Assembly: GCA_963765955.1 (NCBI GenBank)
Contig: CAVXYA010000002.1
Location: forward strand, 310,001 to 374,000
DNA length: 64,000 nucleotides
From: JAXDMK01 sp963765955
GTDB lineage: Bacteria > Actinomycetota > Acidimicrobiia > Acidimicrobiales > AC-14
Direction of reading: 5' to 3'
Position 1 is the stretch's first letter. Each line of letters begins with the position of its first letter. This document shows positions 36,879 through 44,906 of this stretch, piece after piece. The translations under genes were made by a program, and so were the position numbers. The notes beneath the pieces were generated by a model. That model ran no database searches, was not told the DNA's origin, and saw nothing but the letters and a program-made list of their open reading frames with translations.

Positions 36879-37486
36879 CGGGCCGGGTCCTGCGCACCTT
36901 CTACTCCCGACCCCTCGCGTGGGGAGCGGCGATCTTCGTGTCCGCCATCCTCGCGTACGTCGGCGGGGCCCTCATGTTCTGGCTCCATGCCGTCTACCGG
37001 GGCGAGCGGGGCCCGGCCATCGGGTACGTGCAGCACTGGCTCCTCGACTCCACGCTCGGCTTCATCGCCCTCACGCCCGTCGTCCTCCTGCTCCTTCCGA
37101 TCGTCCTGTGGAAGGTCACCTGGAACGGGCGGCGGCGGGATGCGATCCCGGTCGGCCTCTTCGTCGTGGTGGTGGGCACCCTCTTCGCCCTGGTGACCGG
37201 GCCCGGGCCCCTCATGCACAACGCCGTCGCCGGTGCCGGCAAGCCCCTGGCCAACCTGGCCACCGACGTCTTCGGCCACGACCACGACATGGCCCTGCGC
37301 CACGCGGATGCCCCCGAGCGCTCGGCGTTCACCGAAGGGGTGTTGCAGGTGGCGGTCGGCATCCCCGCCTACTCGCTGCTGACGCTGGGTGCGGTCGTCG
37401 TGGTCCGCAACGTCATGCGGGGCCGGCGACGAGACCGCGATCCGGCGCCGGCGCGGGCGCCGGCGGAGCGGGGCGCCATGGTCTGA
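36875..37486 (+). CDS. Membrane protein coupled to UspA, hypothetical
   Basis: GTG 36875 overlaps the uspA stop. About 203 residues with four hydrophobic helices (for example WGAAIFVSAILAYVGGALMFW, FIALTPVVLLLLPIVLW and PVGLFVVVVGTLFALVTGPG). A histidine-rich loop FGHDHDMALRHADAPE follows the third helix and could bind metal. The tail is basic and Pro/Ala-rich. No family recognised. Confidence 0.7.
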   Translation: MTGRVLRTFYSRPLAWGAAIFVSAILAYVGGALMFWLHAVYRGERGPAIGYVQHWLLDSTLGFIALTPVVLLLLPIVLWKVTWNGRRRDAIPVGLFVVVVGTLFALVTGPGPLMHNAVAGAGKPLANLATDVFGHDHDMALRHADAPERSAFTEGVLQVAVGIPAYSLLTLGAVVVVRNVMRGRRRDRDPAPARAPAERGAMV

Positions 37487-37492
37487 TCATCA

Positions 37493-37509
37493 TCGGGCGC
37501 GGCGCCCGA
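37493..37509 (+). terminator. GC-rich hairpin after the UspA unit
   Basis: TCGGGCGC-G-GCGCCCGA, seven bases after the stop of the membrane-protein gene, can form a tight stem of six to seven pairs. Confidence 0.45.
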
Positions 37510-37671
37510 CCCTGGTCCTTCTTTCCGAATGCAGCACTCACAGCAATGATCAATTCGGCGGAACGGCGGTCATGAAGACTCCTCGGGCCCTGCTGGCGGC
37601 GCGTCGCGCCCCACAGCGCCTCCGGGCACCCCTTTGTGGATCGCGGTCCCCTTCCCTTTGGAGGCTCTGAC

Positions 37672-39606
37672 ATGCCCCGGCTATCCCATGGACAGCAGAT
37701 CACCACCGGCGCAGCCCAGGAGGCAGCGGCCGAGCTCAGCGAGCTCGGCGCCCAAGTGCCGCTGGCGTTCGTGCTGGCCCAACCCACCGACCTGCAGAAG
37801 TTCGACTTCATGTTCCCGGCCCTCCAGGCCTGCGCCGACAGCCTCCTCCCCGAGGACTCGACGACCGTCCAGAAGCTGATCGAGCTCGGCCGCACCATGC
37901 GCGATCCCGGTGCCGCTCCCAACCCGGGCAGCGCCGAGATCCCGGCCGCGTACACCTACTTCGGCCAGTTCGTCGACCACGACCTCACCCTGGAGGCCCT
38001 GTCGGCGGACCTCCCCGAGCTGCTCGATCCCAACCTGGCGCCGATGACGGTGCCCCAGATCACGTCCACCCTCCACAACCTGCGGACGGCGACGCTCGAC
38101 CTCGACAACGTCTACAGCCCACCGGCCCCCCGTGACCCGGGCAACGTGAACCGGATGGCCCTCGGTGTCAACACCCAGCTCAACTCGAACGACATCCCCC
38201 GCGTCCGGCCTCCCGGCAAGGGCCTCGACAACGACGTGCCCCGAGAGCCCCGTAGCGCCGACCACGCCCACGATCGGGCGGCGCTCATCGGCGACCCCCG
38301 GGACGACGAGAACACCATCATCTCCCAGCTCCAGGTGGCCTTCCTGAAGGCGCACAACGTGCTGGTCGACGGCGGCCGCAGCTTCGAAGAGGCCCAGCGG
38401 ATCCTGCGCCAGCACTACCAGCACATCGTCGTGCACGACTTCCTGATGCGGGTGGCCGACCCGGCCGTCGTCACCGACATCCTGACCAACGGCCCCAAGG
38501 CGTTCGACCCGACCCCGAACAAGTTCTTCATGCCCCTGGAGTTCGCCGTCGCCGGATATCGCTTCGGCCACACGATGATCCGCAATGCCTACAACTTCAA
38601 CGTCAACTTCAGGTTCGGCGGCCCGCCCGCCATCCCGGCCACGCTGGGACTGCTCTTCACCTTCACCGCCCTGAGCGGCGAGCTGGGGGGCGGCGACACC
38701 CTGCCGGAGAACTGGATCGTCGAGTGGGAGAACCTGGTCGACGTCGGTGGGCCCTTCGACCGGGCTCGGCGCCTGGACACCAAGCTGGTCGAGTTCCTCT
38801 TCGACCTGCGCGACGTCCAGGGCACCAGCGAGGCCGGCGACGGCGCCCGGCTGGCCGTCCGCAACCTATTGCGCGGTTACCTGTTGCGCATGCCGACCGG
38901 TCAGGCAGTGGCCGGCGCCCTCGGGATCAAGGCCCTGACCCCGCAGGAGCTCGAAGACGCGGCCGCCGATCCCGACCAGGTCGCAGCCCTGACGAGCGGT
39001 GGCTTCCTCGAGCGCACCCCCCTCTGGTACTACGTCCTGGCCGAGGCCTCGGCCAACGGCGGCCAGCACCTGGGACCGGTCGGGAGCACGCTGGTGGCTG
39101 ACGTCATGATCGGGCTGGTGCGACGCAGCGCCGACTCGATCCTCGACGTCCCCAACTGGGCTCCGACCCTTCCCAGCGTCACGCCCGGCACGTTCGAGCT
39201 GCGCGACCTGCTGGCCTTCGCCGGCGTCCTGCCGGGGTTGATCATCGAGCCGCCGGTGGAGCCGCCGACCCACACCGTCCAGCCGGGCGACACCCTGTTC
39301 GGCATCGCCGCTGCGGTGCTGGGTGACGGGAACCGGTGGCCGGAGATCTTCGCCCTCAACCGGGACCAGATCGGCAACCCAAACCTGATCTTCCCCGGCC
39401 AGGTGCTCAGGCTCCCCGACGCCTCACCCGGCGGTCCGCCGCCCCAGGTGCACACGGTGGTCCCGGGCGACACCCTCAGCGACATCGCCCAACAGAAGCT
39501 GGGCGACGCCAACCGGTGGCCGGAGATCTTCGCCCTCAACCGCGACCAGATCAACAACCCCAGCCTGATCTTCCCCGGTCAGGTGCTCCTACTCCCGGCG
39601 TCGTAG
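37672..39606 (+). CDS. Animal-type haem peroxidase (peroxinectin family) with two C-terminal LysM domains
   Basis: ATG 37672 follows GGAGG. The peroxidase domain (about residues 60-500) has the distal His and calcium Asp in AYTYFGQFVDHDLTLEAL, the region HNLRTATLDLDNVY, LQVAFLKAHNVLVD and the proximal His in AVAGYRFGHTMIRNAY, as in bacterial peroxinectin-like enzymes. The last 115 residues are two LysM domains (HTVQPGDTLFGIAA and HTVVPGDTLSDIAQ) that share NRWPEIFALNRDQI, indicating recent duplication. LysM normally binds peptidoglycan, yet no signal peptide is visible. About 644 residues. Confidence 0.88.
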   Translation: MPRLSHGQQITTGAAQEAAAELSELGAQVPLAFVLAQPTDLQKFDFMFPALQACADSLLPEDSTTVQKLIELGRTMRDPGAAPNPGSAEIPAAYTYFGQFVDHDLTLEALSADLPELLDPNLAPMTVPQITSTLHNLRTATLDLDNVYSPPAPRDPGNVNRMALGVNTQLNSNDIPRVRPPGKGLDNDVPREPRSADHAHDRAALIGDPRDDENTIISQLQVAFLKAHNVLVDGGRSFEEAQRILRQHYQHIVVHDFLMRVADPAVVTDILTNGPKAFDPTPNKFFMPLEFAVAGYRFGHTMIRNAYNFNVNFRFGGPPAIPATLGLLFTFTALSGELGGGDTLPENWIVEWENLVDVGGPFDRARRLDTKLVEFLFDLRDVQGTSEAGDGARLAVRNLLRGYLLRMPTGQAVAGALGIKALTPQELEDAAADPDQVAALTSGGFLERTPLWYYVLAEASANGGQHLGPVGSTLVADVMIGLVRRSADSILDVPNWAPTLPSVTPGTFELRDLLAFAGVLPGLIIEPPVEPPTHTVQPGDTLFGIAAAVLGDGNRWPEIFALNRDQIGNPNLIFPGQVLRLPDASPGGPPPQVHTVVPGDTLSDIAQQKLGDANRWPEIFALNRDQINNPSLIFPGQVLLLPAS

Positions 39607-39641
39607 TCGAACGTCGTTCGAGCTTGTCTCACACGGCGGAT

Positions 39642-39671
39642 GGGGCCCACGTTCTCACGGACGTGGGCCCC
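39642..39671 (+). terminator. Strong hairpin terminator after the peroxidase gene
   Basis: GGGGCCCACGT, loop TCTCACGG, ACGTGGGCCCC gives an 11-bp perfect stem 36 bases after the stop codon, followed by CACCGCCCGG without a U-run. Confidence 0.7.
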
Positions 39672-39747
39672 ACCGCCCGGTCATCGACGTTCCGATCGGG
39701 GATGATCACGGGGCCCGACCCCCAATGACACGGACGGAGTGAGGATC

Positions 39748-40521
39748 ATGGCCGCGAGCGAACGTGGAACCGAACCGCCTGCCACACCCAGCACCGCCCG
39801 GATGATCGACTACTGGCTCGGCGGCGAGCACCACTACCCCGTCGACGTCGTCGCGGCCCAGGCATTCGAGGCCGCATTCGGTCCGTGCGCGCACGAGTTC
39901 CGCACGCTGCGGGAGTTCCTTCGGCGCGCCATCGTCCACCTCCAGAGCCTCGGCATCGAGGAGTACCTCGTGTTCGGGGCCGGCATTCCCACTCGGGGGA
40001 ACGTCCATGAAGTCGTCCCGGAGGCGCGCGTGCTCTACACCGACATCGATCCGGCCAACATCGAGCTGGGCCAACTGATCCTCGCCGGCTCCACCCGGGC
40101 CGTCTATGCCTACGGCGACGCCACCGACATCGCCACCATCGACCGGGGCGTTCTTGCCCGATCCCTGCCCGGTTGGGGCCGTGATCCGGTCGGCCTGGTG
40201 TTCCTCGGCCTGGCCGCCTTTCTCGACGATGAACAGCTGGCGGGCGCGCTCGACGACCTCTACGACGCGGTCGCGCCGGGGAGCTACCTCGCGTTCGACT
40301 TCGACACCGATGTGCTGGCCAGCTACCCGGAGGCGCTGGCGATGATGGGGCCCGGCTTTCACATGCGCCAGCCGTCGTCGTTCCCCGGGCTGCTCGGCCG
40401 GTGGCGACCGACGGCGGAGGGCATCGCTCCGGTCGCGGCGTGGGGCAGGATCGAGGGACCGATCGAGCCGCCGGCGGCCTTCTACGGCGGACTCGCCGTC
40501 AAGCAGGCGACGAGCAGCTAG
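39748..40521 (+). CDS. SAM-dependent methyltransferase (Methyltransf_19 / SAM_MT family)
   Basis: About 257 residues. STARMIDYWLGGEHHYPVD is the family-specific N-terminus, followed by FRRAIVHLQSLGIEEYLVFG-type sequence with GAGIPTRGNVHEV, VLYTDIDPANIEL and YGDATDIATI, which make up the SAM pocket. Such proteins are abundant in actinobacteria, often regulatory or of unknown substrate. ATG 39748 follows GGAGTGAGGATC; a GTG at 39739 is in frame. Confidence 0.87.
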   Translation: MAASERGTEPPATPSTARMIDYWLGGEHHYPVDVVAAQAFEAAFGPCAHEFRTLREFLRRAIVHLQSLGIEEYLVFGAGIPTRGNVHEVVPEARVLYTDIDPANIELGQLILAGSTRAVYAYGDATDIATIDRGVLARSLPGWGRDPVGLVFLGLAAFLDDEQLAGALDDLYDAVAPGSYLAFDFDTDVLASYPEALAMMGPGFHMRQPSSFPGLLGRWRPTAEGIAPVAAWGRIEGPIEPPAAFYGGLAVKQATSS

Positions 40522-40565
40522 TCCGGCCACCACTGAGCGCTGGACCACGGGTAGCCTGGAGCACG

Positions 40566-40994
40566 ATGACTGAAGGCGGCGTGTGCGAGATCGAGTTGCC
40601 CGATAGTGCCGCGCTCGTACGGGCGGCGCGGGATCGTGCCACGGAACTGTGCGCCCTGCCGCCCGACTGGGATGGCCTGCACGGCCTCCCCATCAGCCCA
40701 ACAACCGCAGCCAACGCCGTCCGCCTTGTGGCGCAGGTTACGTGTCCCGAATGTCTTCCAGCATCGCTCTCTCCGACTGCCGCCGGAAATGTTCTCGTCG
40801 ACTGGACGTGGGGCGAGGATCATGTCGAGGTCGAGGTCTTCCCAGATGGCCGCCTCGAGGTGCTGGTCCATGTTGAGGACATGACCTGGGAGGGCGAGCT
40901 GAAACTCGACGATCACGGTCATCTCGGCTGGCTCGGCCACTACGTGACGGGCGTCGGAATCGGAAGGTTTCAGGTTCCGGCAGCGCCTGCGTGA
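40566..40994 (+). CDS. Hypothetical protein, first of a small overlapping pair
   Basis: About 142 residues from ATG 40566. LCALPPDWDGLHGLPISPTTAANAVRL is a motif I associate with a widespread uncharacterised family of small proteins in actinobacteria, proteobacteria and their plasmids; the rest (GNVLVDWTWGEDHVEVEVFPDG, LEVLVHVEDMTWEGELKLDD) is a beta-rich domain. It ends in a TGA overlapping the start of the next gene. Function unknown. Confidence 0.75.
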   Translation: MTEGGVCEIELPDSAALVRAARDRATELCALPPDWDGLHGLPISPTTAANAVRLVAQVTCPECLPASLSPTAAGNVLVDWTWGEDHVEVEVFPDGRLEVLVHVEDMTWEGELKLDDHGHLGWLGHYVTGVGIGRFQVPAAPA

Positions 40995-41382
40995 CAGTCG
41001 AGGACGACGACATCTTCTATCGGCGCGTCCGGTGGGCGAAACGGACGATCGACCAGCGTTCGGCCGAAGCCCGCCCGAGCTCCGACTCGTTCCGGGACTC
41101 CACGGAGCCGCCGAGCCCCATGTCGGGACTTTTGAGGAGCGTCCTCCACGCCGCTGGCCGCGATGTCGAGTCGTTGGTCCCTGGCGATGGAGGCGACGCG
41201 CTGGTCGAGTCGAGGTCGGTGAGCTCCGGAGGTGTGGCTTCGATGTGATCGCGTCCCCCCTCGAGGACGAGCCCGCTCACGCGCACGTCGTCGGCGACAA
41301 GGACAAGCGCTCCACGCGGCGACTCCTGGCTGATCTCGCACGCTGGACCGTTCAGCCAAACGAAGCGGGGCCCTCTCTGTAG
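40991..41382 (+). pseudogene. Second gene of the small pair, disrupted by a 5-bp tandem duplication
   Basis: GTG 40991 overlaps the previous stop and encodes VTVEDDDIFYRRVRWAKRTI, SSDSFRDST and SLVPGDGGDALVE before running out of frame and stopping at 41248. The expected C-terminus, LRRCGFDVIASPLEDEPAHA followed by KDKRSTRRLLADLARWTVQ, lies in another frame and ends at 41382. GTCGA is duplicated at 41204-41208 and 41209-41213; removing one copy restores ALVEVGELRRCGF. The two halves together match an uncharacterised family that follows the preceding gene type elsewhere. Confidence 0.65.
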
Positions 41383-41398
41383 GCGGACGGCGCAGCAG

Positions 41399-41902
41399 TT
41401 ACGACCTCGACGCTGGCCACAGCTGGACGAGCCAGGCTTCGATGTCGTGGCGGTAGGTCGCCTCCGGGAGGTCGCCCGCCTCCGCGCTCCGGCGGACGTG
41501 GGCGCGCAGCTTGTACGACCCCGGACCGGGTAGATCCAAAGTACGGAAGCGCAGCCCGCCGGTGCCGTCCTCTCGCGCCGCATGGAGCACGGGCCCGTTG
41601 ACGGTGGTGGCGAGGCCCAGCCGCTCCCCCCGGACCTCGAGGACACCCTCTGCCGACGCGTCCCACTGCCCGTCGGCCGGAGGCGCGGGCGCCGACCAGA
41701 GCTCCACCCGCACTTCGGCATAGTGGTCGTTGGCCCCGCTTCGGAACCAGGCCCGCGACGGCACACACCGGACGATCTCGTCGCCGGCGTCGCCTGTGTC
41801 CGTCGCGGCCCACCAATCCCGGTCGGCGTCGATCAGCGAGAACGACCGGTGCTCGACGAGGACGTCGTCGTCGAGCACCCCGATGAGCACGGCCGCCCTC
41901 AA
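41399..41902 (-). CDS. Hypothetical protein
   Basis: About 167 residues from GTG/ATG-type start at 41902: MRAAVLIGVLDDDVLVEHRS, SRAWFRSGANDHYAEVRVELW and RFRTLDLPGPGSYKLRAHVR. It looks like a beta-sandwich domain; the closing segment DIEAWLVQLWPASRS is amphipathic. No signal peptide, no recognised family. It converges on the disrupted gene pair and lies after the secreted nuclease-like gene with which it may be cotranscribed (10 bases apart). Confidence 0.65.
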   Translation of the reverse strand: MRAAVLIGVLDDDVLVEHRSFSLIDADRDWWAATDTGDAGDEIVRCVPSRAWFRSGANDHYAEVRVELWSAPAPPADGQWDASAEGVLEVRGERLGLATTVNGPVLHAAREDGTGGLRFRTLDLPGPGSYKLRAHVRRSAEAGDLPEATYRHDIEAWLVQLWPASRS

Positions 41903-41912
41903 CCCCGTCGCC

Positions 41913-44204
41913 CTACGACTCGAGCGACAGCAGCGGCAAGGGCGGCAATCCCGGTATGAAGCCGGTGTCGATGATGGTCAGCCCAAGGGTGATCGGCTGG
42001 GGTTCGGCGACATCGACGTCGTAGCCGGCGGTCGGTTGGTTGTCGTACAGCGGCTGTCCGGTCGGGATCGGGCCCTGCTCCAGGGGCCAGACCACCAGCC
42101 GGAGCTTGGTGGCTTCGGCGTACAGGACGAACCCGAAGCCACCGTTGCCAGCGACCGTGCCGGTCCCTTTGATCGCCACCTTGGCGTCGGGGGTGATGAC
42201 CAGCCACTCCAGGTCGAGGGAGAGGAACGAGAAGCTGGTCAGGGGAAGGACGAAGTCGAGGGCGACCCCGATCGGTTTGGTGTCGTCCTGGAAAAGGTAC
42301 TTGGCGGCAAAGGCGAACGTGGCCAGGCCGTTGGCGTCCGGGTCGGAGGTGAGCGCCCCGGGGGGTGACGGGAGGATGCCCGCCGAGGTGACGAGCCCGG
42401 CCGAGGGGTCGTACACGATCACCATCACCTCGGCCGCGTCGGATGCAGCGTCGTCGTCGGTGACGGTCAGGCCGATCGTGTACATCCCGGCGTCGTCGAA
42501 CGTGCGGGTGACGAGGCACGCATGGTTCTCGGTCGGCGTACTCGAGGCCGGTTGGCCGTCGTCCCAGTCGACGGTGCACGTATGGGTGTCGTTGCTGCCG
42601 GGGTCGGTGAACGTCGCCCCCACCTCCACCGGGTCGCCGGCGCGGAACACCTGCCACGGCTGGGGCCCGGACAGGGCCATCTCGGGCGCCACGTTGCTCA
42701 CCTGGACCGTTGCCGTGTCGGAGACCGGGGAGGGGGGGCCGTGGCCGTCGTCGGCGGTGAGGGTGACGGTGACGGCGCCGTCGTCGGTGCAGCTGATCGT
42801 GGTCGACGCCTGGGCGGCATCGCCGAACTGGCAGACGGTGCCCGGGTCGACATCGGGCCCCGGCTGGTACGACCAGGCGATGCTCGGGGTGTCGTCAGGA
42901 TCGGTCACCGTGCCGGTCAAGGCGACGACGCCTCCCTCGTCCACGGTGGCGTCGGGGCCGGCGTCGACCGCCGGCGGGGTGTTGCCCGGCGGGGGCGGGG
43001 GCGGGGGCTCCCCGCCGCAGCCGTCGCAGCCGGTGACCTTCACGAAGAACTTGTCGCCGTGGAGGATGTGATCCGAGAGGTACCACGCGCCCAGCTCCCG
43101 GCCCGCCTTCTGGTTCTGGGCACTGGCGATCGGCCACGCCGAGTACGACCACGGTGCGTCCGGGAACAGGACGCTCCGATAGGCGCCCTCGAACGTGCTG
43201 CGGTAGGGGTACTCGTCGCAATCGCGGGGACCGTCGGGGCCGCGGGCGTAGTCGGCCCCCCAGAACTGCTTGCACGTGGCGACGGCGACGTTGTGGTTGG
43301 CGTTGTACTGGCCGTTGTCGTCGTAGCCGGGGTAGAGGCGGGTCAGCGGCGCTCCGCTCTCGATGCTCCCGGGGATGCTCTTGCCGGGGACGCCGGGCTT
43401 GGTCACCTCGGGAACCGTCTGGGCCAGCAGGATGTGCAACGCCTCGTCCTGGACTCCGTCCTCGGGGAGGATGCTGACGTGGTGGACGGCCTCCACATTG
43501 TGGAACAGGCACGCCCCGCCGCCCAGGTAGGGGGCGGCGTCGCATCGGAACGGGACGATCAGCTCGTTGATGCCAGGCGCCTCGCCCCAGCTGAAGATGT
43601 GCAGCTGGTGGTAGTTCACCTTGTCCGCGTCGCGGTGGACGAGGTCGCCCCCGCCGACCGAGCCCGACGTGTCGAGGACCACCTCGGGCAGCACGCCGTC
43701 GGCCATCCATTGTCCGATCGTCTTGGTCTGCGGGTCCGGGTGGCTGTTGACGCACACGTCGTCGTCCTTGAAGTCGGTGCACGTGAATCTCAGGGTGAAA
43801 TCGTCCCCCGCGTCGACGCTGCCCTCGCTGCTCCAATTGTCCAGGACGGCCTGGAAGCGCATCGTTTGGGACGTGCGTGACCCGAAGCCGATCTGGGTGA
43901 ACCGGAACCGGTAGAGGCCGGTCGGGACGCATCCCGATTGACCACATTCGAGATGGGGATACGTGCCCTGGACCACCAGGCACGAAGCGAAGTGGTTCCG
44001 ATACTTGGGCTCCTCACCGCCGCCGAAATCGTTCCTACAAGATTCGAACGTGTAGTAGTCGTAGCCGGCCGCGGCCACCGTGTCGGGAGGAAGCTCCTCG
44101 CCCCGATCCGGCGGGACCGGTTCGACCTGGGCCAGGACCGGCGTGGTGCCGGCGAGGAGGAGAGCAGCGATCGCCAGCAGTGCGATCCGCGGGGGTTTGG
44201 GCAT
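41913..44204 (-). CDS. Secreted NucA/NucB-like nuclease domain protein with PKD-type repeats
   Basis: ATG 44204 follows AGGAGAA. A clear signal peptide (MPKPPRIALLAIAALLLAGTTPVLAQ) leads a Cys-rich N-terminal region; RDCDEYPYRSTFEGAYRS near residue 330 is the hallmark of NucA/NucB DNases (Cys-Asp-Glu-Tyr-Pro). After a Pro-rich hinge come two Ig/PKD-like domains (NTPPAVDAGPDATVDEGGVV and VEVGATFTDPGSNDTHTCTV) and a further beta-rich C-terminal domain. About 763 residues. An extracellular DNase that binds surfaces is likely; activity is inferred from the motif. Confidence 0.75.
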   Translation of the reverse strand: MPKPPRIALLAIAALLLAGTTPVLAQVEPVPPDRGEELPPDTVAAAGYDYYTFESCRNDFGGGEEPKYRNHFASCLVVQGTYPHLECGQSGCVPTGLYRFRFTQIGFGSRTSQTMRFQAVLDNWSSEGSVDAGDDFTLRFTCTDFKDDDVCVNSHPDPQTKTIGQWMADGVLPEVVLDTSGSVGGGDLVHRDADKVNYHQLHIFSWGEAPGINELIVPFRCDAAPYLGGGACLFHNVEAVHHVSILPEDGVQDEALHILLAQTVPEVTKPGVPGKSIPGSIESGAPLTRLYPGYDDNGQYNANHNVAVATCKQFWGADYARGPDGPRDCDEYPYRSTFEGAYRSVLFPDAPWSYSAWPIASAQNQKAGRELGAWYLSDHILHGDKFFVKVTGCDGCGGEPPPPPPPGNTPPAVDAGPDATVDEGGVVALTGTVTDPDDTPSIAWSYQPGPDVDPGTVCQFGDAAQASTTISCTDDGAVTVTLTADDGHGPPSPVSDTATVQVSNVAPEMALSGPQPWQVFRAGDPVEVGATFTDPGSNDTHTCTVDWDDGQPASSTPTENHACLVTRTFDDAGMYTIGLTVTDDDAASDAAEVMVIVYDPSAGLVTSAGILPSPPGALTSDPDANGLATFAFAAKYLFQDDTKPIGVALDFVLPLTSFSFLSLDLEWLVITPDAKVAIKGTGTVAGNGGFGFVLYAEATKLRLVVWPLEQGPIPTGQPLYDNQPTAGYDVDVAEPQPITLGLTIIDTGFIPGLPPLPLLSLES

Positions 44205-44312
44205 GTCGTTCTCCTGTGACGAGTGACCGCGCTAGCTGCCGCCGTCGGCTCGACGGACGGCCCCCTCAAAGGAGTGATGTCCGGAAATCGACAGTTGTGA
44301 CCGGTCGTGTCG

Positions 44313-44868
44313 TCAGCCGGTGCTGGCGTCGTCGCCCCACGTCCCGGCCAGGTAAAGGCGCCGGAACCGGCGGCGGGCTCGGGAGAGCCGCTGACGGGCT
44401 GCCGGTGGGGACACTTCGAAGACGGCGGCCAGCTCCCGGTCGTCGAGCCCGTCCCACGTCACCAGGCGCAGGATCTCCTGGTCGTCCGGGTCGAGGTGGT
44501 CGAAGGCGTCGCCGATGGCGCGGCGCTGCTCGGGAAGCAACTGCTCGTCTTCGAGAAGGCTCCGCGGGGGCCGGGCCTCCGCCTCCGCCGTGAGCCGGTC
44601 GATCAGGGCCTCCCGTCGGCGGCGACCCCGGTCGTCGTTGGCCGCCAGCCTGACGACGACGCCGCAGAGCCACCCGAAGGCGGAGTCGGTCGGGATGCGT
44701 TCGAACTTCCGCCAGGCGATGGCCATGGCCCGAGCGACGACATCGTCGGCGGCACCGGGGTCGTGCGTCCGACGAAGGGCGAAAGCGTGCAGCCGTCGCC
44801 GGTGCGTCTCGAAGAAGGAGGAAAAGTCCTGGGCCTGATTCGCGCCTGATCGCCTCCCGTCCCGTCAC
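44313..44868 (-). CDS. ECF-type sigma factor, frameshift near its N-terminus
   Basis: Region 2 reads DFSSFFETHRRRLHAFALRR with DDVVARAMAIAWRKFERIP and region 4 reads LRLVTWDGLDDRELAAVFEV with RQRLSRARRRFRRLYL. The region-2 frame has no start codon upstream of the internal ATG 44726. GTG 44868 (VTGREAIRRESG) lies in another frame and joins correctly to QDFSSFFETH if one C is removed at 44829-44834. No anti-sigma gene is adjacent. Downstream (3') is the secreted nuclease gene. Confidence 0.75.
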
Positions 44869-44906
44869 GTCGGCTTTGGGTTCCTTTACCCCGATCCCCG
44901 TGGGAC

